This document shows, piece by piece, positions 1 to 8,728 of a stretch of 64,000 bases of DNA (the stretch's first letter is position 1; each line of letters opens with the position of its first letter). The notes below the pieces were generated by a model that searched no databases, was not told where the DNA came from, and was given only the letters and a program-made list of their open reading frames with translations. Made by a program: the position numbers and the translations under genes. Source of the stretch: Roseomonas xinghualingensis (GTDB lineage: Bacteria; Pseudomonadota; Alphaproteobacteria; Acetobacterales; Acetobacteraceae); the NCBI RefSeq assembly GCF_025791835.1, contig NZ_JAOXLP010000002.1, positions 124,001-188,000 on the forward strand, in the 5' to 3' direction.

Positions 1-119
1 AAGTTGTTGGGGTCCTTGTCCTTGCCGGCGCCGACCGTCTCCTGGGAGACGCCCTTCTTGCCCGCGGCGGGGTCCTGGCTGCCGGACTGCTTCTTATCTT
101 GCGAGTGACTGGTCGCCAT
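1..119 (-). CDS. small hydrophilic hypothetical protein, 3' end outside window
   Basis: The frame opens at an ATG at 119 and is still open at the window edge after 39 codons, so only the N-terminus is visible. The residues are almost all polar (Ser, Gln, Lys, Asp, Gly), with several Lys-Lys and Gln-Asp pairs and no hydrophobic segment, so it is probably a small soluble or disordered protein. A GGAG lies about eight bases before the ATG. Codon choice is GC-rich like the neighbours. No family recognised; a function cannot be given. Confidence 0.5.
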   Translation of the reverse strand, partial: MATSHSQDKKQSGSQDPAAGKKGVSQETVGAGKDKDPNN

Positions 120-218
120 GGCGGATCTCCGGTTCTTGTGGCGGGGGATGCCCCCTCGGGCTTCCCGGCCAGTAGAACGCGGGCCGCCGGGCAGGTTTGC
201 GGCCAGGGCCGTGGCGTC

Positions 219-866
219 CTAGCCGCGCCGGGATTCGATGATCCGCGCTTCCGCTTCGGCCGGATCGAAGTCCAGCGCCGTCTCGGCCACATCGCGCGGG
301 AAGCCGGCGCGGGCCAGGGCCGCCATGGCCTTCATCCGGGCGGTGCGGGCGGCTTCGGCCTCCTCGGGTGGATTGGGATCAAAAGGGCCCTGGCGCCGGC
401 GGCGCAGATGGGCAAGCGCGGCCACCACCTCATCCGTCCCGGCTTCCTCCAGCGTTTCGGACGCCATGTCCCCACCCACGCCCTTTGCCGCCAGATGCGC
501 GGCAATGGCGCGGCGCGAGCGGCCGGCGCGGGCAAGGCGCCTGGCGCGGGAGGCGGCGAAGGCCGCATCGTCCACCGCGCCCGCCGTCACCATGCGGCGC
601 GCAACCGTCAGTGCCGCCGCGCGGCCCTGCGCCACGATGGGGGCGATGGTCTCCGGCGCCATGCCCTCCCGCTCCGCCCGCTGGGCCCAGCGGGCGACGC
701 GCCGCTGCAACACGCGGGTCAGCCCCGCCTCGGTGGCGGCGAAGCGGGCCAGGTGGTTCAGCGCCGCCTCATACAGCCGCGCCTCGGTAGGGGCGGGGCC
801 GGCGGTGGGGGCGCGGCGCTCGCGCGGCGGGCGTCGGCGCGAAGGGGAGGGCTTGTCATCGGCCAT
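219..866 (-). CDS. recX: RecX-family regulatory protein
   Basis: A 215-residue protein rich in Arg and Ala with the repeated three-helix pattern of RecX, the protein that binds RecA filaments and limits recombinase activity. The most typical stretch is the central RRxLARAGRSRRAIAAHLAAKG, where a basic helix is followed by an AxxLxxKG turn; the C-terminal repeat ends in AGFPRDVAETAL. I chose the ATG at 866 (MADDKPSPSR) because the longer frame to 962 adds an unlikely proline-rich leader. The N-terminal 35 residues look disordered. No recA is nearby. It is transcribed away from the repeat protein at 994. Family assignment is fairly secure; RecA regulation is inferred from family. Confidence 0.75.
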   Translation of the reverse strand: MADDKPSPSRRRPPRERRAPTAGPAPTEARLYEAALNHLARFAATEAGLTRVLQRRVARWAQRAEREGMAPETIAPIVAQGRAAALTVARRMVTAGAVDDAAFAASRARRLARAGRSRRAIAAHLAAKGVGGDMASETLEEAGTDEVVAALAHLRRRRQGPFDPNPPEEAEAARTARMKAMAALARAGFPRDVAETALDFDPAEAEARIIESRRG

Positions 867-926
867 GCGCGGAACCTGCCATGGCGGGAGCGGCCGGGGG
901 AGGGGCGGCAATGCCCTCTTCACGGC

Positions 927-952
927 GCAACCGGCCTCGGTCGGAGGGCGTT
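927..952 (+). promoter_or_regulatory. candidate EcfG-type general-stress promoter
   Basis: GCAAC at 927-931 and CGTT at 949-952 are separated by 17 bases. The alphaproteobacterial EcfG consensus is GGAAC-N16/17-CGTT, so this has one mismatch in the -35 element. It lies about 40 bases before the ATG at 994, in the right orientation. Weak alone, but the next repeat-bearing gene has a perfect version of the same promoter. Confidence 0.4.
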
Positions 953-993
953 CCCTCAGCAATCACAAGATTGCAGACGCAAGGAGCCGCCGC

Positions 994-2058
994 ATGCCCA
1001 TCCGTTCCACCAAATCCAGCCTGCTGAGCCTGACCGCCGTGGCCGCGTTGCTTGCGGCGCCCGCCTTTGCTCAGGGCCAGGACCAGGCGCAGCCGCGTGA
1101 TGGCGCGCCGGGCAACCCGCCCTCCACCGCCACCCAACGCGCGGCGGATGCGGTGACGGGCAACCAGACCCCGCCCGACGGTACTCCTGGCAACCCGCCC
1201 GGCACCGCGGCGGGGCGCGCCGCGGAACGTGCGGGAAATGCCGTGAGTGGGGCCACCGACAATGCGGGCCGTTCCGCGGATGCGGCGCATCCCTCCCTCC
1301 GCCCGGATGGTTCCCAGGGCAACCCGCCCGGCACGGTGGTGACGCGCGGCGTGGACCGGGCGCTGGGCACCAATCTGTCCGGTGCCTTCCCGGAGAACGA
1401 ACAGGGCCGCAACGAGCGGACCGACCAGGGATCGGCGGGCGGACAGCCCGCCACCGTGACCGGCCGCGATGCGCCCGCGCAGGGCGGCAGCCGTGTCAAC
1501 GAGCCCCCGGCCGCCAATGCCAATCCGCGCGCCATGGGCAGCACCCAGGGCCAGACGGCCCAGAGCGGGGGGCAGGGCGGCATGCCCGGCGCGGTGAATG
1601 CGACGCCGGATGGTAACCAGGCCCGCTCGGGCACCATGGCCGTGCCGCTCCAGAACCAGGCCGCGGGGAATGCCCAGGGCACGCAGAACGGCAATCCTGA
1701 CCGCGCCGCCAACAATGCGGCGACTGCTGGTAACCAGAATGGCGATCGCGGCACCACGGCCAATGCACCCGCCGCGCAGACCGACCGGGCGAGCCGGATC
1801 ATCGGCTCCACCGTCTATAACGAGCGGAACGAGTCCATCGGATCGGTCGATGACCTGATCATGCCGCAGGGCAATTCCTCGCCGATGGTGGTGGTCTCGG
1901 TGGGCGGCTTCCTCGGGATCGGCGCGAAGCTGGTGGCCGTGCCGCTGTCTGACCTGCGCTGGTCCGCGGCCGACAACCGCTGGACGATCGCCGGTGCGAC
2001 GAAGGAGAGCCTGACCTCGCTGCCGGCCTATTCCTACGACGCCGCTCGCCGCGGCTGA
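994..2058 (+). CDS. secreted repeat protein with C-terminal PRC-barrel domain
   Basis: A 354-residue protein. Residues 1-27 are a Sec signal peptide (basic start, hydrophobic core, AFA before QGQ). The middle, about 28-265, is low complexity, rich in Gly, Asn, Gln, Thr and Pro, and contains three copies of DG-x-x-GNPP-[GS]-T followed by an Arg and an Ala/Gly-rich helix. The last 90 residues (SRIIGSTVYNE onward) match a PRC-barrel fold of the kind found in stress-induced proteins. AAGGAG at 981-986 supports the ATG at 994; the frame is open far upstream but that part has no signal peptide. The same DG-x-x-GNPPGT motif recurs in the lipoprotein at 2261. Function unknown; an envelope stress role is inference. 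Confidence 0.7.
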   Translation: MPIRSTKSSLLSLTAVAALLAAPAFAQGQDQAQPRDGAPGNPPSTATQRAADAVTGNQTPPDGTPGNPPGTAAGRAAERAGNAVSGATDNAGRSADAAHPSLRPDGSQGNPPGTVVTRGVDRALGTNLSGAFPENEQGRNERTDQGSAGGQPATVTGRDAPAQGGSRVNEPPAANANPRAMGSTQGQTAQSGGQGGMPGAVNATPDGNQARSGTMAVPLQNQAAGNAQGTQNGNPDRAANNAATAGNQNGDRGTTANAPAAQTDRASRIIGSTVYNERNESIGSVDDLIMPQGNSSPMVVVSVGGFLGIGAKLVAVPLSDLRWSAADNRWTIAGATKESLTSLPAYSYDAARRG

Positions 2059-2074
2059 CCGGCGGTCTTCCTGA

Positions 2075-2107
2075 AAAGGCCCGGGCCTCTGCGCCCGGGC
2101 CTTTCTG
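2075..2107 (+). terminator. rho-independent terminator
   Basis: A perfect 12-bp stem, AAAGGCCCGGGC at 2075-2086 pairing with GCCCGGGCCTTT at 2093-2104, with a six-base loop and a short T run inside the 3' arm. It sits 17 bases after the PRC-barrel gene stop codon. Confidence 0.85.
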
Positions 2108-2175
2108 CGTCCATGGGCCTCCGTTCGGCCGAGACATACCCGGTCACATGATGTCGATCAGCCGCGCTCAAGGAC

Positions 2176-2200
2176 GGAACCCGATCGTGAATCACGCGTT
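2176..2200 (+). promoter_or_regulatory. EcfG-type general-stress promoter
   Basis: GGAAC at 2176-2180 and CGTT at 2197-2200 are separated by exactly 16 bases, a perfect match to the alphaproteobacterial EcfG sigma-factor consensus GGAAC-N16/17-CGTT. It lies 60 bases before the lipoprotein start, giving a leader of roughly 50 bases. The match is seen directly; stress control is inferred from the consensus. Confidence 0.65.
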
Positions 2201-2260
2201 GCCTTCTTAGATCCCGCGAGCAACGCGCGATCAGAACAACGCTACTGGAGAGATCGCTTG

Positions 2261-2632
2261 ATGCTATCCACCACCTTCCGCGCCGCGGCGCTCGTTCTGA
2301 CGATCGGTGGTCTGGCCGCCTGCACGCAGGATCCGCTGAACACGGCGGGCCGCCCCGACGGCGCACCGGGCAACCCGCCGGGCACCGAAGTGAGCCGCGC
2401 CAATCAGCGCGCTGGTGATCCGCTGAACACGGCGGACCGCCCGGATGGCACCCGGGGCAATCCGCCCGGCACCGCGGTCTCGCGTGCGAATGAGCGTGCC
2501 GGCGACCCGCTGAACACGGCGGGCCGCCCCGACTGCACCCCGGGCAACCCGCCGGGCACCGCCGTTTCCCGTACCCTCGGCACCACCGACCGCAGCGATT
2601 GCGGGCCGGCTCAGCAGCGCAGCCGGCGCTGA
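2261..2632 (+). CDS. repeat lipoprotein with DG-x-x-GNPPGT motif
   Basis: A 123-residue protein beginning with a lipoprotein signal peptide; the lipobox LAAC puts the lipidated Cys near residue 21. The mature part is three tandem 29-residue units beginning DPLNTA and containing DG-x-x-GNPPGT, then SRxNxRAG; the third unit has DC in place of DG and ends early. A second Cys is near the C-terminus. The ATG at 2261 is 10 bases after GGAG; a TTG at 2258 is an alternative start. A perfect EcfG promoter lies upstream. The motif links it to the PRC-barrel protein before it. No known family; an outer-membrane or periplasmic structural role is inference. Confidence 0.7.
   Translation: MLSTTFRAAALVLTIGGLAACTQDPLNTAGRPDGAPGNPPGTEVSRANQRAGDPLNTADRPDGTRGNPPGTAVSRANERAGDPLNTAGRPDCTPGNPPGTAVSRTLGTTDRSDCGPAQQRSRR
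2330..2580 (+). repeat. three 87-bp in-frame tandem repeats
   Basis: Units start at 2330, 2417 and 2504, each opening with GA(T/C)CCGCTGAACACGGC. The spacing is exactly 87 bases (29 codons). The third unit is shorter and more divergent at its end. Unit number may vary between strains. Confidence 0.9.
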
Positions 2633-2647
2633 TACCAACCATTCCCC

Positions 2648-2667
2648 GGGGCGCCTGCGGGCGCCCC
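2648..2667 (+). terminator. strong GC hairpin after the repeat lipoprotein
   Basis: GGGGCGCC at 2648-2655 pairs perfectly with GGCGCCCC at 2660-2667 around a TGCG loop, 15 bases after the stop codon. There is no T-tract, so it may be a factor-dependent terminator or a 3'-end stabiliser. Confidence 0.55.
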
Positions 2668-2821
2668 CTAGCGGGGTGGTGGCCATGAGGCCGCCGCCCT
2701 TTGCGTTTTGCAGAACAGCCTTGCTTTGACCCGGATTTGGGTTTCCGGCATGGTCTCCGGCTTCCCGCCCGGCGTCGCGATATCCGCCCCGCCCACGGGG
2801 CCTTCCGGAGGGCCACGGCAC

Positions 2822-4027
2822 GTGATCCCCGCCTTGATGCCCAACTACAACCGCGCCGACCTCGTCTTTGAGCGGGGCGAAGGCGCCTGGCTGTGGGATG
2901 CGCAGGGCCGACGATTCCTCGACTTTGGCGCCGGGATTGCGACCACCAGCATTGGTCACGCCCATCCGCATCTGGTTAGCGCCATCGCCGGCCAGGCGGC
3001 GCGCCTGATGCACACCTCGAATCTCTACCGCGTGCCGCAGGCCGAGCGCCTGGCGCAGCGGCTGGTCGAGGCGACGCCTTTCGCGGACAGCGTCTATTTC
3101 TCGAATTCGGGCGCCGAGGCGAATGAGGCGATGATCAAGGCGGTGCGGAAGTACCACGCCGCCAATGGCCATCCCGAGCGCTTCCGCACCATCTGCTTCG
3201 AGGGCGCCTTCCACGGCCGTACCCTCGCGATGATCTCCGCCACGGGCAACCCAAAGTACCTGGAAGGCTTCGGCCCGCCTGTGGACGGGTTCGACCATGT
3301 CCCCTTCGGAAACATGAACGCCGTGCGCCAGGCGATCACGAAGGAGACGGCGGCGATCATGATCGAGCCGATCCAGGGTGAGGGCGGCGTGCGCCCCGCG
3401 GATCTGCGCTTCCTTCAGGAACTGCGCGCCACCTGCGACGAGTTCGGCATCCTGCTCGCGCTCGACGAGGTGCAGACTGGCATGGGCCGCTCCGGCAAGC
3501 TCTGGGCCCATCAATGGGCCGGGATCGAGCCGGATGTCATGTCCTCGGCCAAGGGCATCGGCGGTGGCTTCCCGCTCGGCGCGACCCTCGCGCGCGAGAA
3601 GGTGGCGGAGCACCTCAAGCCCGGCACCCATGGTAGCACCTATGGCGGCGGCCCGCTCGCCTGCACCGCTGGCAATGCGGTGCTGGACGTGATCCTGGCC
3701 CCCGCCTTCCTGGACAATGTGGACCGCGTGGCGCGTCATCTCTGGCGTGGCCTGCAGGAACTGGCGGCGCGCCATCCGAAGGTGGTCACCGGCGTGCAGG
3801 GCGCGGGGCTGCTGGTCGGGCTGAAGCTGGTGGATGCCGTATCCAACACCGAGATGCAGGGCGCCGCCGTGGCGGAAGGTCTGCTGACGGTGGCTGCGGG
3901 GATGAACGTGTTGCGCGTCGCGCCGCCGCTCATCGTCACGGAAGCCGAGGTGGACGAAGCCCTGCATCTGCTCGACCGCGCCTGCCTTCGCCTCACTCCA
4001 GGTGAGGCGAAGGCGGCGGCCAAGTGA
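2822..4027 (+). CDS. argD: acetylornithine aminotransferase
   Basis: A PLP-dependent class III aminotransferase of 401 residues that transfers the amino group from glutamate to N-acetylglutamate semialdehyde in arginine synthesis. The start region [21 protein letters not shown], the glycine-rich [29 protein letters not shown] and the Schiff-base Lys244 in [14 protein letters not shown] are all typical. I chose the GTG at 2822, with GGAGGG upstream, because known ArgD proteins begin with this phrase; an ATG at 2753 in frame would add a poor leader. It overlaps argF by four bases (GTGA), so the two are translationally coupled. Some homologues also act on succinyldiaminopimelate. Confidence 0.92.
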   Translation: MIPALMPNYNRADLVFERGEGAWLWDAQGRRFLDFGAGIATTSIGHAHPHLVSAIAGQAARLMHTSNLYRVPQAERLAQRLVEATPFADSVYFSNSGAEANEAMIKAVRKYHAANGHPERFRTICFEGAFHGRTLAMISATGNPKYLEGFGPPVDGFDHVPFGNMNAVRQAITKETAAIMIEPIQGEGGVRPADLRFLQELRATCDEFGILLALDEVQTGMGRSGKLWAHQWAGIEPDVMSSAKGIGGGFPLGATLAREKVAEHLKPGTHGSTYGGGPLACTAGNAVLDVILAPAFLDNVDRVARHLWRGLQELAARHPKVVTGVQGAGLLVGLKLVDAVSNTEMQGAAVAEGLLTVAAGMNVLRVAPPLIVTEAEVDEALHLLDRACLRLTPGEAKAAAK

Positions 4028-4977
4028 GCGCGGCCTTGAAGACCGTGGAAGGGGGGCCTGTGGCCCCCCGCCACTTCCTCGAAATCATGGATTTCGACAC
4101 GGCGACGCTGCGCCGGATGCTGGACTTCGCGCGGGACGCCAAGGCGGGCCGTGTGCCGGGCAAGCCGCTGGCCGGCAAGAGCGTGGCGCTGATCTTCGAG
4201 AAGCCCTCCACCCGCACCCGCGTCTCCTTCGAGGTGGGGATCACCCAGCTCGGCGGCCATGCGGTGGTGCTTTCGGGCCGCGACATGCAGCTCGGGCGCG
4301 GCGAGACGCCGGCGGATACGGCCAAGGTGCTGTCCCGCTATGTGGATGCGATCATGCTCCGCACCGACAATGTGGCGAAGCTGCGTGGCTTGGCGGAGCA
4401 TGCGACGGTGCCGGTGATCAACGGTCTTACCGATGTCTCGCATCCCTGCCAGATCATGGCCGATGTGCTGACCTTTGAGGAGCATCGCGGGCCCATCGCC
4501 GGCCAGACTGTCGCCTGGACAGGCGATGGCAACAACGTGGCCCAATCCTTCATCCAGGCCGCCGCGCGTTTCGACTTCACGCTGCGCCTGGCGACTCCGG
4601 ACGCGCTGCGCGCGCCCTCCGAGCTGGTGGCTTGGGCACGGCGCGAGGGCGCGCGGATCGAGGAGACGAATGACCCGGTAGCCGCGGTGCGCGATGCGCG
4701 CTGCGTGGTGACGGATACCTGGGTCTCCATGTCCGACGAGAAGCCGGACGCGGCGACCGTGAACCGCCACAACCTGCTGGCGCCCTATCAGCTGAATGCC
4801 GCGCTGATGCGCCATGCGGCGCCGGATGCCATCGTGATGCACTGCCTGCCTGCCCATCGTGGCGAGGAGATCACCCAGGAGGTGATCGACGGGCCGCAAA
4901 GCGTGGTCTTCGACGAGGCGGAGAACCGCCTGCATGCGCAGAAGGGCGTGCTGCTCTGGGCGCTGGGGCTCGGCTGA
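4024..4977 (+). CDS. argF: ornithine carbamoyltransferase
   Basis: A 317-residue enzyme that joins carbamoyl phosphate and ornithine to give citrulline, the step after ArgD and deacetylation in arginine synthesis. The carbamoyl-phosphate loop STRTR is at 62-66, the HPCQ motif at 140-143 and the ornithine-side [10 protein letters not shown] at about 273. Length is normal for the family. It starts with GTG inside the stop of argD. The gene order argD-argF followed closely by hslO is common in alphaproteobacteria, which supports the assignment. No anomaly seen. Confidence 0.95.
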   Translation: MSAALKTVEGGPVAPRHFLEIMDFDTATLRRMLDFARDAKAGRVPGKPLAGKSVALIFEKPSTRTRVSFEVGITQLGGHAVVLSGRDMQLGRGETPADTAKVLSRYVDAIMLRTDNVAKLRGLAEHATVPVINGLTDVSHPCQIMADVLTFEEHRGPIAGQTVAWTGDGNNVAQSFIQAAARFDFTLRLATPDALRAPSELVAWARREGARIEETNDPVAAVRDARCVVTDTWVSMSDEKPDAATVNRHNLLAPYQLNAALMRHAAPDAIVMHCLPAHRGEEITQEVIDGPQSVVFDEAENRLHAQKGVLLWALGLG

Positions 4978-5073
4978 GCCCCGGCCCATTACAGGCAGGT
5001 TGACGGAAATCAAATCCGTTTCGACTTCGGGGAGGAGTAAGCTGACTCCGGGCCAGAACCCCGGAGGATGCCC

Positions 5074-5790
5074 ATGTCCACCCCGACAAAGGAAACCCTG
5101 TTCGCGCGCGACCTGATGTCGCGGGAGGTCGCGAGCATTCCCGCATCCATGCCGATCGCCTCGATTGCCCGCCTCCTCGCGGAGCGGGGGCTTTCGGCCG
5201 TGACGGTCACCTCGGCGGACGGCAAGTTGCTTGGCATCGTGACGGAGCTGGACCTGATCCGGCGCCTGGGTGGCACCGGCGAAGGGCGGGTGCGCTGGCT
5301 GCAACGCCTGCTCCACAGCCGCGACCGCGACGCGGAACGCTACGCCCAGCTTCATGGAGCGGTGGCCGAGGATGTGATGACGCGCGACGTCGTGACCGTG
5401 AGTGAGGACACCACGGCCGACCAGATCGTCCGCCTGATGGAAGAAAAGGGCATCCGCCGTGTGCCGGTGCTCCGCAATGGTGACCTGGTGGGAATGGTTT
5501 CGCGAGCCGATCTGCTCCAGGCCCTGATCACTCCGCCGCCCAGCGGGGGCAGCGAGGAAGCTCAGGATGAGCGCATCCGGGAGGCCGTGTGGAAGGAGAT
5601 CCGGGAGCAGCCCTGGGCCGATGCCTTCTACACCTTCGTGGAGGTGAGGGAGGGGGTGGTGGAGTTTCACGGCTTCGCTCGCTCCGAGGCTGTCCGCCGC
5701 GGCCTCCAGGCCATTGCCCACCAGGTACCGGGGGTGAAGGGGGTCCGGGACAGCATGGAGGATGTCATCCCTGGCGGAGCGCTCTACTGA
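5074..5790 (+). CDS. CBS-pair and BON domain protein
   Basis: A 238-residue cytosolic protein with two CBS motifs (about 10-65 and 95-150), each with the typical GI/GMVS-x-x-DLL ending, followed by a BON-like segment from about 165 (RIREAVWKEI, then VVEFHGFARSEAVRRGL and GVKGVRD). CBS pairs bind adenine nucleotides; BON modules often bind phospholipid or partner proteins. The ATG at 5074 is preferred over the one at 5068 because GGAGG at 5063-5067 leaves six bases of spacing. A small inverted repeat (ACGGA-N7-TCCGT) lies in the short leader. Its role is unknown; energy-state or redox sensing is a family-level guess. Confidence 0.75.
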   Translation: MSTPTKETLFARDLMSREVASIPASMPIASIARLLAERGLSAVTVTSADGKLLGIVTELDLIRRLGGTGEGRVRWLQRLLHSRDRDAERYAQLHGAVAEDVMTRDVVTVSEDTTADQIVRLMEEKGIRRVPVLRNGDLVGMVSRADLLQALITPPPSGGSEEAQDERIREAVWKEIREQPWADAFYTFVEVREGVVEFHGFARSEAVRRGLQAIAHQVPGVKGVRDSMEDVIPGGALY

Positions 5791-5875
5791 GCACCCCATG
5801 AGGGGCGGGGCGCCATGCGCGGGGCGCAGGCACCCGGCCCTGTCAGCCCGGCTTGGCACTGACTATCTTGGCGCC

Positions 5876-6823
5876 GTGCAAGACGTGACCCGCCCCTCCG
5901 ACACCCCCGATTTCCTCAACCACGAGCGCCCGCCGGTGCCGGACATGGTGGTGCCGCGCGCCATCCTGCCCTTCCACCTGGAAGGCCGGCCGGTGCGCGG
6001 CCGCCTTGTGCGGCTCGGCAGCCTGGCCGATGCGCTGATCGGCCGCCACGACCTGCCCAACGACGTGTCCCGCCTGCTGGGCGAGGCGCTGGCGCTCACC
6101 GCCGGGCTGGCCGCCGCGCTGAAGTTCCGTGGTTCTTTCTCGCTGCAGGCGAAGGGCGATGGGCCGGTGCCCATGCTGCTGGCCGATTGCACCGATGCCG
6201 GTCAGATCCGCGGCTATGCGCGGGCTGAAGGGATGCCGCAGGGTGAGGCCGCCGCGTTGCTGGGCAAGGGCTATCTGGCCTTCACCTGCGATCAGGGGCC
6301 GGACATGGACCGCTACCAGGGCATCGTCGCCATCGAGGGCGAGACGCTCGCGGACATGACGGATTCCTATTTCCAGACCTCCGAGCAGTTGCGGGCCTTC
6401 GTTCGCCTCGCCTGCCGCCGGACCCCGCAGGGCTGGCGCGCAACCGCCCTGATCATGGAGCGCGTGGCCGCCGGAGGCGGCATCGACGGGCAGGGTGACG
6501 AGGAGGCCGACGAGGCCTGGCACACCGCCACCACCCTGGCCGCCACGATCACGGAGGCGGAGATGCTGGATGACGCGCTGGCACCGGAACAGCTGCTGCA
6601 CCGCCTTTTCCACGCGGAGGGGCTGCTGGTCGATCGGCCGCGTGCCTTGTCCTATGGCTGCCGCTGCTCGCGCGCGCGGCTGGCCGGCGTGCTCCAGGGC
6701 TTTCCCGAGAGCGACCTGGACGACATGGCCGAGAATGGCCTGATCACCATGAACTGCGAATTCTGCAACATCGCCTTCCGCTTCGACCGGGGCGAGGTGA
6801 GGGGTGGCGCTGGACGGGCCTGA
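5876..6823 (+). CDS. hslO: Hsp33 redox-regulated chaperone
   Basis: A cytosolic holdase of about 315 residues that turns on when its zinc-binding cysteines are oxidised. The C-terminal switch is clear: CxC at 262/264 (YGCRCS) and CxxC at 294/297 (NCEFC). The N-terminal substrate domain has the expected GDGPVPMLLADC and GQIRGYAR-like strands. The start is uncertain: GTG at 5876 or 5885 gives a normal length, while the ATG at 5762 would overlap the previous gene. It follows argD-argF and the CBS/BON gene on the same strand, a usual alphaproteobacterial order. Confidence 0.9.
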   Translation: MQDVTRPSDTPDFLNHERPPVPDMVVPRAILPFHLEGRPVRGRLVRLGSLADALIGRHDLPNDVSRLLGEALALTAGLAAALKFRGSFSLQAKGDGPVPMLLADCTDAGQIRGYARAEGMPQGEAAALLGKGYLAFTCDQGPDMDRYQGIVAIEGETLADMTDSYFQTSEQLRAFVRLACRRTPQGWRATALIMERVAAGGGIDGQGDEEADEAWHTATTLAATITEAEMLDDALAPEQLLHRLFHAEGLLVDRPRALSYGCRCSRARLAGVLQGFPESDLDDMAENGLITMNCEFCNIAFRFDRGEVRGGAGRA

Positions 6824-6867
6824 TCGGGTAACGCGGAATCCGTCAATTCCGGGGATTCCGCACTGCC

Positions 6868-7455
6868 ATGATCGGACGTCGCCTCGCGCTCGGCGCGCCT
6901 CTCCTGCTGCTCGCCTGCGGTGAGCGGGAGCCGCCACCGACGCCGCGTCTCCAGGGCTATGCCTGGCTCACCCCGCTGCGTCTGAACGTGGCGGATCTGG
7001 AGGTGCTGGAAGAGCTCGTGGATGGGCGCGTCGATCCCCCCGCCCCGCTGATGCCCGCTGCCGAGGTTGCGCGAATGGGGCGGGACCGCATCATTCCCTC
7101 CGGCACCACTGGCCGCGCCCGCTTCGTGGTGGAGGCCGCGAGCCTGACACGCAGCGGAGACACGCTTTCCGTGCTGTTGCGCGCACGAGTGGAGGTGCTG
7201 GACCAGGATCGCCGGGTCGCCTTCGCCCAGGCCGAGGCACGGCGCGGGCTGAGCGGTGTTGGCGGTGGTAATGCCGCCCGGGCGCGGGCCGCCGAGGAGA
7301 TCGTTGCCCGCGCCATGGAGGACCTGAATGTGGAGTTCGAACTCCAGGTCCGCCGAAACCTGCGCGAGTGGTTGCTGGACACCACGCCGGTCGCTCCGGC
7401 CGCCCCGCTGGATGCGCCTGGCGGTATCCAGCGCCAGGAATTGCCCCAGGGCTGA
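6868..7455 (+). CDS. putative lipoprotein
   Basis: A 195-residue protein with a short lipoprotein signal peptide (MIGRRLALGAPLLLLAC; Cys at 17). After a Pro-rich linker there is a compact alpha/beta region with strand-like segments (YAWLTPLRLNVADLEV, ARFVVEAASL, LSVLLRARVEVLD) and a long helix ending in RNLREWLLDT. The C-terminus is Pro/Ala rich. It lies 44 bases after hslO and may be co-transcribed. No family is recognised by eye; a periplasm-facing lipoprotein is all that can be supported. Confidence 0.7.
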   Translation: MIGRRLALGAPLLLLACGEREPPPTPRLQGYAWLTPLRLNVADLEVLEELVDGRVDPPAPLMPAAEVARMGRDRIIPSGTTGRARFVVEAASLTRSGDTLSVLLRARVEVLDQDRRVAFAQAEARRGLSGVGGGNAARARAAEEIVARAMEDLNVEFELQVRRNLREWLLDTTPVAPAAPLDAPGGIQRQELPQG

Positions 7456-7526
7456 GCGAGGCCCGTCCGGGCGAAGCGAAACTAAAATCGCGCTTGGCGC
7501 GCTTTTCCCCCCGAAGGAGAACCGCC

Positions 7527-7853
7527 ATGACCCATGCCCGCCGCCTTGCGGCCTTGCTTCCGGCCCTGGCTCTGGGTGCCGGCCTTGCCGCCTGCGCGCC
7601 CTATCCGGCCGAGCCGTATTACGGCTCCTACGCCACCCCGGCGCCCGGCTATGCCGCGCCGGTGCCGGCCTATGTCGGCCAGGGCCAGTATCAGGCGGCT
7701 CCGCCGGCTGCCTACGCGGCCTCCGTGGATCCTTATTGCCGCGAGGCCTATGCGGCGGCCGCCGGTGCGCAGCAGCAGGCCGCGATCAGTGGCGGCTATG
7801 CGGATGCAGCGCGCGCCCAGCGTTCTGCGGGCTTCTACCAGCGCGATTGTTAA
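7527..7853 (+). CDS. small Tyr/Ala/Pro-rich lipoprotein
   Basis: A 108-residue protein whose first 24 residues are a lipoprotein signal ending in the lipobox LAAC. The mature part has many YP, YG and PAYA units, low complexity with tyrosine roughly every fifth residue, then a more ordered C-terminal third (DPYCREAYAAAAGAQQQAA) containing Cys, and a final Cys at the end. AAGGAG ends seven bases before the ATG at 7527; the frame is open further upstream but only this start gives a signal peptide. Similar small proteins often carry a YMGG or glycine-zipper core, but none is visible here. Function unknown. Confidence 0.7.
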   Translation: MTHARRLAALLPALALGAGLAACAPYPAEPYYGSYATPAPGYAAPVPAYVGQGQYQAAPPAAYAASVDPYCREAYAAAAGAQQQAAISGGYADAARAQRSAGFYQRDC

Positions 7854-7859
7854 CCAGCC

Positions 7860-7888
7860 GCGGGCGCCCGCACCGGCCGGGCGCCCGC
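7860..7888. terminator. bidirectional hairpin between convergent genes
   Basis: GCGGGCGCCC at 7860-7869 pairs perfectly with GGGCGCCCGC at 7879-7888 (10 bp, nine-base loop). It lies between the small lipoprotein gene and the end of folE, so it can serve either strand. No T-tract. Confidence 0.6.
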
Positions 7889-7896
7889 GATGCGCA

Positions 7897-8553
7897 TCAG
7901 CCCTCGAAGGTGCCGCTGCGGCCGTTGATGATCGAGAGGAACTCGCGCCGCGTGGCGTGATCGTCGCGGAAGGCGCCGAGCATGGTGCTGGTGACCATGG
8001 TCACGCCATGCTTGTGCACGCCGCGCGTGGTCATGCACTGGTGCGCCGCTTCCAGCACCACCGCCACGCCCATCGGGTCCAGCACGTCCTGGATGGCATT
8101 GGCGATCTGCGCCGTCAGCTTCTCCTGGATCTGCAGGCGCTTGGCGAAGGCGTCCACCACGCGCGCGAGCTTGCTGATACCGACGACGCGCCCGCGCGGC
8201 AGGTAGCCGATATGCGCGCGGCCGATGATGGGCACCATATGGTGCTCGCAATGGCTCTCCAGCCGGATATCGCGCAGCACCACCATCTCGTCATAGCCCG
8301 CGACCTCCTCGAAGGAACGCTGGAGCAGCTGCACGGGATCCGTGCCGTAGCCGGCGAAGAGTTCGCGATAGGATTTCACCACGCGCTTGGGCGTGTCGAG
8401 CAGCCCCTCGCGGTCGGGGTCATCGCCGGCCCAGAGGAGAAGGGTGCGGACCGCCGCCTCGGCCTCGGCCTGGGTCGGGCGGGTATGGCCAGCCAGATCG
8501 GCGGGAACAGCTGTGGTGCTCTCCGGAACGGGTTCGCTGCAGCAGTCGGTCAC
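7897..8553 (-). CDS. folE: GTP cyclohydrolase I
   Basis: A 218-residue homodecameric enzyme that converts GTP to 7,8-dihydroneopterin triphosphate, the first step of tetrahydrofolate synthesis. Zinc ligands Cys102 and His105 (SHCEHHMVP) and Cys173 ([10 protein letters not shown]) are present, as are [26 protein letters not shown] and the C-terminal REFLSIIN. It begins with GTG at 8553, with GGAGA upstream. The N-terminal 25 residues are variable. It converges with the lipoprotein gene at 7527. I looked for a tetrahydrofolate riboswitch in the 5' region and did not find one. Confidence 0.95.
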   Translation of the reverse strand: MTDCCSEPVPESTTAVPADLAGHTRPTQAEAEAAVRTLLLWAGDDPDREGLLDTPKRVVKSYRELFAGYGTDPVQLLQRSFEEVAGYDEMVVLRDIRLESHCEHHMVPIIGRAHIGYLPRGRVVGISKLARVVDAFAKRLQIQEKLTAQIANAIQDVLDPMGVAVVLEAAHQCMTTRGVHKHGVTMVTSTMLGAFRDDHATRREFLSIINGRSGTFEG

Positions 8554-8728
8554 GGGCGTTTCTCCGGTAGCGGCTAGGCCGCGATGTGAATGGCACGGCG
8601 ATCACCGCCATGATGGCGGCGCGGCGGTGCCGCGATGTCCAGGCACCGATGGGTGGCGCGCGGTGAGAATGGAGCCGTTGGCGGGATGGCGAAAGATGGG
8701 GCGCGGGCAGCTCCGCGCCGCCCTGGCG

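Noticed and set aside
238..993. Extension of the PRC-barrel protein to 238
   Set aside because: The extra 252 residues overlap recX on the other strand, are Arg/Ser/Ala-rich, and would hide the signal peptide and ribosome site at 994.
3736..5859. Very long open frame on the minus strand opposite argF and the CBS/BON gene
   Set aside because: It is antisense to three well-supported genes, has His/Arg-rich composition typical of reverse frames in GC-rich DNA, no ribosome site and no known domain.
8554..8640. Possible tetrahydrofolate riboswitch before folE
   Set aside because: The leader lacks the conserved elements I would expect; only a ribosome site is clear.
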